From Acestrorhynchus altus (lineage: Eukaryota > Chordata > Actinopteri > Characiformes > Acestrorhynchidae): a stretch of 64,000 nt of DNA. Under the pieces are notes generated by a model. It had not been told where the DNA came from. It ran no database searches and was given only the letters and a program-made list of their open reading frames with translations. Every line of letters begins with the position of its first letter. Within the stretch, counting starts at the first letter, position 1. Made by a program: the position numbers and the translations under genes. The stretch is from positions 592,957-656,956 of the forward strand of contig CM067520.1 of the NCBI GenBank assembly GCA_034509495.1. Reading direction: 5' to 3'. This document shows positions 1-10,800 of the stretch, piece by piece.

Positions 1-68
<68 letters not shown>
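1..68. repeat. (ATCT)n microsatellite at window edge
   Basis: Seventeen tetranucleotide units, continuing left of the window. Confidence 0.98.
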
Positions 69-696
69 GCTTTGAAGACTCCACTGGTTTACTGAACTGG
101 TGAAAGCGGTTCTTTGAGGTGAGCTCCTGCTTGCTCCCAGCTATAGGACTGGTGACCCCTGGACTGGGCAGGAATATGCTGGAATAGTCCTTTCATTATT
201 TCCTCCATTTGAAGTCCTCAGTTATGTAAGGCATAACCTCTGGCATCGTACGCCGTATGAACCCTGCACGTCCGCGCTCATACCTGGCTGCGCTCTGACT
301 TATCGAAGCCACATGGCCAAATGGAAACAGCTCATAAATTGAGCAGGCGGGCCACAGTGTGTGTGGGGGTCTGCTTATGGAGGGAAGTGGAAAGAGTGAT
401 AACTAACACACAGCTCTGGGAGTGAGACAATGGACGAGCACCTCACTCCCTCACAGACAGACAGGCAGAGGAAACTCACCACAATGGTGTTTGACTGGGC
501 AGCTGCCGGCGCAGCCCGCACGCCGATAAACCTAAGCCAGATATTTTGGTAGCAGTGGCTGCAGACTGGTATCAGAAGGTCAGAGTCCTCTGAATCAAAT
601 CTGGAGTCTGACGTTTCCAACTCAACACTGAAGATCCAGAACCGTGTCCCAACAGTAGAAAGCCTGGTCTGATGAACCTGGATCAGACCTCAGGTA

Positions 697-1102
697 CACT
701 ATGTGGACAAAAGTATCAGGACGCCTGCTCATTCACTGTTTCTTCAAAGCTGATCCAGCTTCTGTTGGAGTAACTGTCTCTACTGTCCAGAGAAGACCTT
801 CTACTAGATTCTGGAACATTGCTGTGAGGATTTAACTGCATTCAGCAAGAGCATTCCAAAAGTTCTGCTCCACAGCTCAATGCTGGGGGGCTTTATACCC
901 CTTAACAGCTGGTCTAGTCCCTTTAGAGAAGTGCTGCCATTAGAATAGGACTCTCTGGAGCAGTCTCAATATTGTCTCCATGTCTAATAGCAGGTGTGGA
1001 CTAGAGGGTATAAAGACCCCCAGCATTGAGCTGTGGAGCAGTGGAACTGTGTTCTCTGGAACGATGGAGCTCCACACAGGACTTTTTGGCCATATACTGT
1101 AT
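697..1102. mobile_element. family C MITE-like element with inverted termini, f8 intron 24
   Basis: Left end tatgtggacaaaagtatc; right end ctttttggccatatactg, roughly its complement. Internally 870-904 and 1007-1041 are strong inverted repeats (gctccacagctcaatgctgg and its complement). No coding capacity. Confidence 0.75.
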
Positions 1103-1224
1103 GTGAATAATGTTCATGTAAGCATCAAAGTCATCTGTCCCTGCCATGAAGAACAGAAGGGTTTGGAGAACCCAGTATCCGTGTAGTGTTCCTAAGTGCT
1201 GGTTGAGGGTGCTGGTAGAAGTAC

Positions 1225-1379
1225 CTTGGGTCTCCAGGCGTTAGCACGGCCTTCTTCGTTCAGCCTGGCCAGATCAGGAGTCCACGAGAGCATCCAGTTC
1301 TGGTGGAAGGAGGAGGCGCTGATACGGTTGTTCTGGATCAGTCTTCGCTGCATCCCTAATGGCAGGGAGCAACCTAAAG

Positions 1380-1440
<61 letters not shown>

Positions 1441-1591
1441 ATATGGGTCGGTTTTTGTGTATAAACCTGTTACTGCTTTAGTGAGCAGTGATGTCACCAG
1501 GTACCAAAATGTGAGTGGTGTAAATAGACACCAAGCAATGGAAAAAAGACACACTACCGTCGGTGTCATAAAGGGAACAATGACCCTATAG

Positions 1592-1655
<64 letters not shown>

Positions 1656-1727
1656 TGGTGACCCCACCATGTCAAACAAACAGGTAGAAATGTCTCAAAT
1701 ATAATGCTGCAGTTAATATCTTCATTA

Positions 1728-1794
<67 letters not shown>

Positions 1795-1807
1795 TGTGTG
1801 TGTGTGT

Positions 1808-1839
<32 letters not shown>

Positions 1840-4800
1840 CTGACTCACTGTTGAGGTCACAGCCCAGCAGTTCGAGCCGCAGTGCAGGCCGAGTCCCGTA
1901 GGTGAGTGGGTGAATGCGAATATAGCGTCCGATAATTGGAGGAGTGAAGAAGTTCTCCTTTATCCTGAAGCCGTCCATGTTCCCATTAAATTTCTAACAA
2001 ACAAACATCAGAAATGTTCAGCAGTTTAGATTCATGCATCCTGTGGACGGCTGTTCGTTTCTGCCCTGCTTTGGGGCAAGGCTTTGTGGGTAGGTGCTGG
2101 ACTAGGTGTTAGATTTAGGTTTGGACTTCGGGACTGGCCTAACTAGTGAAGACTGGGCTACATCGCAGGGTTAATGTTGGACGACCTTCGATACTTACAT
2201 AGACAGACTCGCTGCTGTTTCCTCTGTAAGTCTTCCAGGTTTCTTGGTCCAAGCTGTAGCTGATGGTGAAGATCACTGTGAACATCTCACTTAAGCGCAT
2301 CGAGGTCTTCACTCCTTGTGTCTGGATCCCATGCAGCACCATGGTCCTTAGCAAATCCACCTAACACATAAGAGTTCAGCGCCTGAGGAGTGTGTCCATA
2401 AACATCTGTTTCCTCTCCAAACTACTGGGCTATCATACCTGCACCCAAGAGTCCTGGCCATTCCCAATCCAGGCATTAATCGACCCCGTCAACTGAAGTC
2501 TGGCTAATCTTGCCTCCCAGTTACCTTAACGAGTAAACGTCATCAGTGTTCAAAAAGCAAACTGGTTCCATTAAACAATATACATTTGGAATTACATTTA
2601 TACATTACAGTCGTATCGTTATATAACATTATATTTGTGTTGGTTTTACTGTAATGATCCGATTCAGTGATCTGGTCATCCTCGATCCATCCTGACTGCA
2701 TTCCCAGTGGTTGAATGCAACCTGAAAGACATGACCAGTCCCAGTAGAACCAGTCATAAGTGCAGAGAAACCAGTAAACAGTAAGTTCAGGAGGTGGTCT
2801 GCACTGAAAAGCACTCAAAGGGATTCATAAACAAAGTTTATTATCGTTACGTGGATTGTAGACGAGCACTTTGGCCCTCATGCCGGACAGCTGGTGTTCT
2901 CCAATGGTGCACTCCACGAGCCAAGTGCCAACTATGGCCGGCCTCATCTCTATAGTGCCAAAAACACCTGCGAGAGACGACCAGACGTTTGGATCGGCAT
3001 TGAGATCAAGATTTCATGAAAACAATGTCTATATACTTCATATAACTCTATACCAGGATAAAGGTTGAAAACTCCCAAGCGATGCTCCTGGTCTTTCCCA
3101 ACACTGACTGGAATTCCGTGGAAGTGGACAGCATGGAATTCCCCCCCGCTCCCCACATTCAGCAGGTGCCAGCGAGAGGTCTGGTGCTGTGCCACCTCCA
3201 GGCCAGGCAGAGTCTCCGCTACGTATCCGTTTATGGCTGTATGTGAAAGAGGAAAAGAAATGACGACGCTTCATTAAAGCAGTGATCTGAAACGTGTTTT
3301 CAGCTGCTGTTCCCACAATGTGGAATGATAACAAGAAATGCAGTTCTGGAAAACTGTGGAGATAAAGACCTGGGAGACCAAGACTCCACCTCTTTTCCAA
3401 GAACCTGCATGAAGGTTTACCAGGATCAGGAGTGGTGGTGCGCTGTTCCAAGCCTTACTAATACTAAATTTGCTAGTACAGAGCACGCTCAGGAGACCAG
3501 CTCATATGATTATTGGGCTGGAGTTTGGAGGAGCTTTGTGGTACATGTATGAAGACAAGTTCCTCCCATAGCAAAAGTGATCCTTAGAGGACAATGGAGA
3601 TGAGGAGGAGGTGGTTGTGAAGTTGCTTGAGTACCACACTGCACTCCACCAACAGGCATTAAAAAATCCTCTACCTGCAAATTTGTTGTTGGTCTCAAAC
3701 CACGGATCATCTGGTCCTGCCTGGCAGGGTGGTGTGCAGAACTTCCTGATGTTGTAATCCAGGTACCAGCTCTTCCTCTCGTCGAAGATGGTGAAGAGGA
3801 GGAAGAGGTCTTGCACTCCAGGCTGGAGTAGAACACGAGGATGAAGCGTCCCCGGACGACAAATCAGCAGAGGACCAATGAGACCAGAGTTGATGTCTTT
3901 CTCCTGGAGGGGACATGAGCATATTATAAAGAAACTGAAGAAGCAAACCTACATTAGGGACACTGCATTGATCCCATCTGCTGAACTAAACCTCAACGTT
4001 AATCTGCAGTTGATCTGAAATAACAATGATTCTGGTTCTGGTGTTGATCTGACCATGTTGACTGTAGAATAGTAGGCTCCAGCCTTGCAGTCAAAGTCTT
4101 TGGATGATGGTCCATGTCGTTTTGAGATTCTCCAGTTGTACACTCTCTCCTCCCCTGGAGGGACTGGGTCTCCAGGGGACTCCCCATCTCGAAGGCCTTC
4201 TCCTGGACCACCTCCTGGGCCAAAACTGCCTGTGGTCTTATCATATACCCCATGAAGGTGCAGCGAGTATGGTCTGGAGGCAAGGTTCTTAAAGACCACC
4301 TGTCAGACAGCAAACCAGCAGATATATGTAACCATCAGAAATCAGAGAAAAGAGAAGTGTAGGCTAACCTTGACCTCAACCCAAAACCTAATCCTAACCC
4401 TGTCTCTAATCCTAACCTTGACCTCAACCCAAAACCTAATCCTAACCCTGTCTCTAATCCTAATCCTAACCTTAACCTCAACCCAAAACCTAATCCTAAC
4501 TCTGTCTCTAATCCTAATCCTAACACTGATCCTAAATCTAATCCTAACCCTAATCTGAATTTCCACTCTGGTCTCAGCAGCGTGTCTGTAAGAGCTCGTT
4601 GGAGATGAAGTTTAATATACACATGATGTTCCTGTTCTGTAATTTCCGAGATTAACATCTACAGATGTGAGTTTAGACTCTCCAGAAACTCTTCAGTGCA
4701 GTGACCACAAATCTAATGGCTGAACTTCTGAAGATGACCACAATCAGACTTACAGTGAGGACATCGTTAACCTCGGCCTTCAGCACAGGGCCCATGATCC

Positions 4801-7800
4801 CAAGATGTTCGTCCAGCTCACCACGTTTCACTGGTTTCTGAAACTCTTTGTCGTGGTACGCTCGGTAAACCACTTTCTTGTAGCTGGTCAGATATTTCCT
4901 CATTCCACGCCTCATCTCCCTGCAGAGAATAACACACGTTTGGTCACTTTGTTCTGTCTTTTCAGAATTGATGCGACATCAGCTGGGAGTGGACAATATG
5001 ATTTATGCTCCACCTGGAACTGAGGAGATGGGAAGGTTTCTTGATCCCATAATCCCATAGGATCTCCTCCGCTGAGATGTAATAGCTGCGGAATTTAGTT
5101 TCCGTGGACCTGATGTTCATTTCATCCCAGGTGTTAAAGCTCAAGGTGGATTCGTTCCCTTCACTTTCGTAGTCATCATACTCGATGTTCAAAGTCTTGT
5201 TTTGGTTTGTTTGGTTCGCTGAAGAGTTAGTTGTGGAAACCTGAAACTTCAGACTAGGAACAGGCGGCAGATGTTTTTGGGGATGTTTTTGAGGGTCCAA
5301 GCTTTCCATCAGCTTGTCCACCTCCATAACGGGGTGTTTCAGAATTTCGTTACTGCTCAAAACATCATCAATGTCCTCATTGCTAATGTCCCATGTCTCC
5401 CTCCGACTCCTCTCTGTTAAATTGGAATTGTGCTCCAGTGTTGCCTCGGAGTTCTCATGGTGATCACCCAGAGGTTTGCTGAGATCAGAGGACATGTTCC
5501 AAGCTGACTTCTGAACGAATTTCTTGAGAACGTCAATAAAAGAAATATTCTTCAGGTCCGAGGCCTTTGTTTGAGCCTCATCCTGGTATCCCACCGTTGT
5601 GACATAGTTTGTTTTAGTTCGATCTTCTTCGACTATGAAGGCCTCATCTTCTGTCTCTATCTCATTTGACCTTTCCAGGCCTGTTTGGTGGGAACGAGAA
5701 GGAGGATGATCAGTGTCTGCTTCCAGGGCGGCCCTCTCCTGACGTCTTGAGGAGCTCCTGCCCATGTCTACGTCTAGTTGATCTAGAATGTCCTGCGGAA
5801 TTCCGCCCTGTGAGAGAACATCCAGATCTTCAGCTTCCTCCAGTGGGATAAATTTTATCTGGCACACCAGTGTGTTCTTTCTCCTCAGGGCTTCCTGGCT
5901 AGAGTTCCCACGACCAGCTGGGACGTCTGATCGAGTTCTGTTCCTCAGTGGTCTCTTGCACACCCGAATAGCCATTGTTCGATTCTTCTGCCTGAAGCCT
6001 CTTGGGACTGGAAAGTTCTGTTCAATGTAGTCCTCAATGTCATAGTCATAGTCTTCGTTGTCCACTAGGGGAAGTATTTTTTCACAGTTAATGGCGGAGT
6101 ACCGTGCGCTCATGCCTCGCTGTTTCAAAGCAGGGTCGAACGCTCCGATCTCCCACTCGCCTGTGAAAACACATTCACATGTAATGTTGTAACATCTTCT
6201 CTGGTGAACGACAATCATATTCAGAGTCTCTTATATTCTAACGAATATAAAATTGTTTTTGGACATATAAGGACTGAAAACACGTTATATCGGTCCTTAA
6301 CGTGATGAAAATACATGTTAAATCTAGTTGGAAATTGATCATCCAGAGTGTTTTTAAGAGGGATATGCAGTCATTTTTATTAATTATTTAATTAATTATT
6401 TAATTAATTATTAATATTTATAATTATAAGTTCTTGAAAATACTTGTCAGTGTATAAAAAACAACCTGAACGTCATTTTTTATTTTAGTTATTTATGGAT
6501 GTATCAGTATTATCCCTTCTCAGGACTTTTATTCTGAAATTTGAACACTGTGTGAGCAAAGGCGGAGAGCAAACAGCCCCTCCCCTCTCGTTTTCCTCTA
6601 TAACCCAATATCTGAGTCAGAAAGGATTTCGTAGTGTTTAACCCTCACCTTCAGTTTCCATCTCAATGGTGACAGTGTCCCCAGTCATGGGGAAGAGGGT
6701 GAGGACAGTGCCATAGGTTTTGTCCTTCTCAAATGGGTTACCAGTGAAATACACTGACAGAAAGTCGTTCTCCAAGCCCACGCTGGCCACGTGCCACAGA
6801 GTCACATCACCAGCACATATTTTAAACTGCAGGCTGTTGTACATGAATCCATTCACACCTGCAGGAGGAAGGACAGACAGAGACAGCGTTAGTGTGCTGG
6901 AAGACGGGACCAATGTGTGTGTTTTCACAGTCGGTGTGTTTGAGGAGAAACTGTGCACAGAAATCCCAAAATTCACTCCTAAATGATCTCCTTTGGGTAT
7001 CATACTGTGTTACAGTACTGTTCTAGTAAAGCCTCCAAACATGGTGGAGGTAGTTTCACAGTCTGTTGATGTAATTAAGACAGTAAACAGGAAGGGACCC
7101 CCCAAAGTAAGCATTACGAGACCCCCGGGGGTGGGATGTGTAGGACACAGGTGTGTCAGAAATGTGCTGTAGGTACTGTAATGGAGTTTGATGGGCTGAT
7201 ATCTGCTGTTCTGCTCTGTGGTGTAAAATACCGGGACAGTGTTGGACACAGCAGCGTCTTTTCACTGCTCTGATTTATTTGGACGCAGATGTTTTGACGT
7301 GTTTGGTTGTGTTGGCTAAGTGAGCAGATGCCCAGACAACGGATGATGGAACTCACTGTACTTGATGTTAGATTCACGGAACCGGGGATCGTTACGATTA
7401 ATCCTGGAAGGATCTTCAATGTACTTTTGAATGTTGTCTTCAAGGTACCAGCTTTTGTTTTCATCAAACACTGAGAAGATGAGGTGCCTTTCTCTGTCTG
7501 AAGTCACCTGAAAAGGAAGCAACCCCCGTATCAGGGAACACCGCCCATCACAGAATTCCTATTTTTCACCCAAAATACTTGAGAAGTCCTCTAACTTTAC
7601 GCTGACCCGTTTGATATGGTCCAGTAAGTATGGAGGTACTGAAGAGCAGGTCTACTGCATCTGATGTTCTACAAATCCAAATAGCTGGTTGACTCACCAC
7701 TTTCCCTCGCTTATCCAAACTCTGGGATTTGCAGATGATCAGAGGTCCCACCAGCCCGGACGCCACGTCCCGATCCGGATCTATGGTGCTGTGGTACAGA

Positions 7801-10800
7801 CGGGTCAGGCACCGCGGGTCAGCATCAGCAGGAGCATCCTCCGCTGTCAGCTTCCACAGGTACATCATAATCTCCCCCGGCGGCACGGCCAGAGAGCGCA
7901 GGTTCACCTGCTTCTCTTCACGTCACAAAATGTGTTCAAATTAATTTTTTATTACAGAAGATTAATTTCACTCTGAAACTAATTAAGAAAAAATCAAACT
8001 TCAACTCTACTGTAGTTCATACAGTGGATCAGAGTATCTAGAACCCTTAATTAGTACTTCATCACTTCCTGTTTCCCTGGGGTTTAAATATGGTTCCACA
8101 GAGGCCTGTTTCTCTGACTCTTGAACAGAAGAGAACACACTGTTCCAATAAAGCAGGTGTGTGTCGACCTTCATAAATCAGACAACGGCTACGAGAAAAC
8201 AGCCGCTGACCTGCAGACGCCCTTATATACAGTCAGAACCAAGCTCACAACGTCTGGAACTGTGACAAACAAGCCTGGAAGAGGACGCGAGTGTACCTCG
8301 CCACCGCGCACAGTGAGAAGGACGGTCAGAGAAGTGAAACGTTCTCCAAAGCTCACTGTAAGAGAACTGAATCAGACGGTAGCATCTTGGGGTTACGAGG
8401 TCTCCCAAACAACCATCAGGTGATGTCTACACACCAACCAGCTGTTTGGGAGGCACGGAGGAGCCGTTCCTGAGGTCTGCTCAGAGCCGTGAACAGGTGG
8501 AGTTTGAACTGGGACCGTGTGGTTTGGTCAGGTGAGACCAAGATAGAGCTTTTTGGCAACAAACACTCAGCGGTGGAGAGTGTTTTGATGATGGAGCTCT
8601 CTGCTGAGAATGGTGTGACTCACACTGTGTTAACCCTCACAGGTTCATGGGTCAGGTTAGACGTTGTGGGTCTTGAGGGAATTTAAATGATAGGTTCAGA
8701 AGAATGTTGAGTGGAAGCAAGAAAACATTAATAACAGGAAAGCGGTTACGCCTGAGGAAACCACGGAAACCACGGAAACCACGGAAACCAAAGTCCTTTT
8801 AAAACTGATGGGTTGAAATATAAGCAGCAGCTCTGAACACTTTGATTTTCAACAAACCAATTATAGGAACTGAATTACGATTCCTTTGTAAACCTCAGAC
8901 ATTAGTTTGGTTTGCTCTTGATTACTGAATGGAGTGGAATCACCATCTCTATTGTCTCCATGTCTAATCGCAGGTGTGGACTAGAGGGTATAAAGACCCC
9001 CAGCATTGAGCTGTGGAGCAGTGGAACTGTGTTCTCTGGAACGATGGAGCTCCATACAGGACTACTGGGATGAGCTGGGGATGACGTGGGGTGGTGATCA
9101 TCCCACATCCTGACCTCTGATGACCTAATGCTCTTTTTTCTGAATGCAATCAAATTTTCATGTCATGTTCTAGAACCTAGCAGAGAGTCTCCTATGGACA
9201 GTAGAGACAGTTAGAGATACTTTTGTCCATTGTCATTTACATAGAAAACAAAGATCCAACAATCCTAAAATGTCCTCACAGGTCCTACAGGAAGCTCTCA
9301 GCACATTTTGGCCAATAGAATAAAATCTCTTACCCTGAACTCTCTTCTTCAGCGGCTGAACGCTGGCGAGACCGTTGGGGTAAATGTTGTAGGGTCGACT
9401 GGCCATGTTTTTGAAAATGACCTGAAAATGAATCAGAGCTGAAGAATCACACAGTATAGAGTTCAGAGACCAAATCCGGCCCAAATCCGATGGTTCTGAT
9501 CATGTGTGACCCACATGACCCATATGATACGATGGTGTGTTATCTGAATCTGATCCGACTGTTTACCTGGAACTGGTCCTCCACCTCGCCCCTGAGCACT
9601 GGACCAATCAGTGAGCTGCTCTTGCTCTTCCTCACTGTGAAGGTTTTGTCTGTGTACTCCACGTAGACCACCTTCTTATACACTGTCCCCCAGTGCTGCG
9701 GGCGTTCACCAGAGGGGTTCGACGCCGGGGTCCTGAAACAGAACAGACACTCTGAGGCTGAGGGAGAACGTCTAACCCACACCACAGCACTGAATAATCA
9801 GAATCAGCTGTTTCTCTAGGTCCTAGATAGTGTGTAAGTGTGTGTTTAACTCAAATGAAAGTGATCCAGTCTTCGTACCGGTCACTCTGAGGGTTGTAGT
9901 CCCAGGTGACCTCCTCTGCGCTGATGTAATGGACCCAGACTTTGGGTCGAGCCAATCCACTGGACCTCAGAACAGATGGTGGCCCTCCAGGTTGGAACAC
10001 AATGGTGGAGAAAATGTCATCCGTTGAGTACTCTTCATCCCCCTCCGCCTCTTGTTCTTCGCTCTCGATGTCTTTGGCGTTACGTTTCTCAGCTGGTTCT
10101 ATGGGTTCAGGGCAGTCCTCCACAGTGAAGAACGCACTCATGCCAGCTGACCACAAACACCAGAGGAATGTTAGAAACGTACGGTCAGGATCATAGATTC
10201 TTTGTTTAAAAAGTGTCAAATTGGACAAAATGAGACACAGACTTAACATAGACTCAAATACTAGTTGTGGTCTTGAGTCTGATTCATTGTGTCCTGGTCT
10301 AATCTCCTCTGGAGAGGGGTTTGTAAACCATCTGTAGGAGTGTACTGTAGTATTGATGTCCTGTATGATCTTTGATACCTTGCTGGTGTGAGTGGATCCT
10401 GCAGGAGATCAGGAACTTTCCCTCCGTGTATGGCTTCATCAGGGCTGTGGTGAAGGTCATGGGTGTTATATCTACGGTAACCCTCCTGTGGTCCATGACT
10501 TTTAGTGTGTGGTCCTGGAACTGGATGGTGTGGATGTCTGCAGTCGAGCCCAGACCAATCAGGTGCCAGGAGATCACTGGGCTTTTCTGGCACAGCTTCA
10601 GACCTACACAGTGAGAAGATGGTAATAATGCTGAAGATGAGCAGAGCACCACTGAAATAAAGGAAGGAGTGGAACGTTATGAGTATGTGTTTCTGAGCGT
10701 TTGTGTGTGTGTGTGCTGAGAGGTGCCGGTCCAAACCTGGCAGAGTGGAGTTGATGTATCCGTTGATGGTGTGGAACTGCCGACTGGACGCTTTTCTGGG

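Noticed and set aside
1..1224. Missing f8 C2-domain exons in the left edge
   Set aside because: I looked on the minus strand for the expected DFQK/TQG/LRIHP-type motifs and found none; the region is a MITE and unique intron sequence, so the exons should lie outside the window.
1192..1978. Open frames of repeated Cys-Val or His-Thr on both strands
   Set aside because: They are translations of CA/GT microsatellites between f8 exons; only the short f8 exons within are supported.
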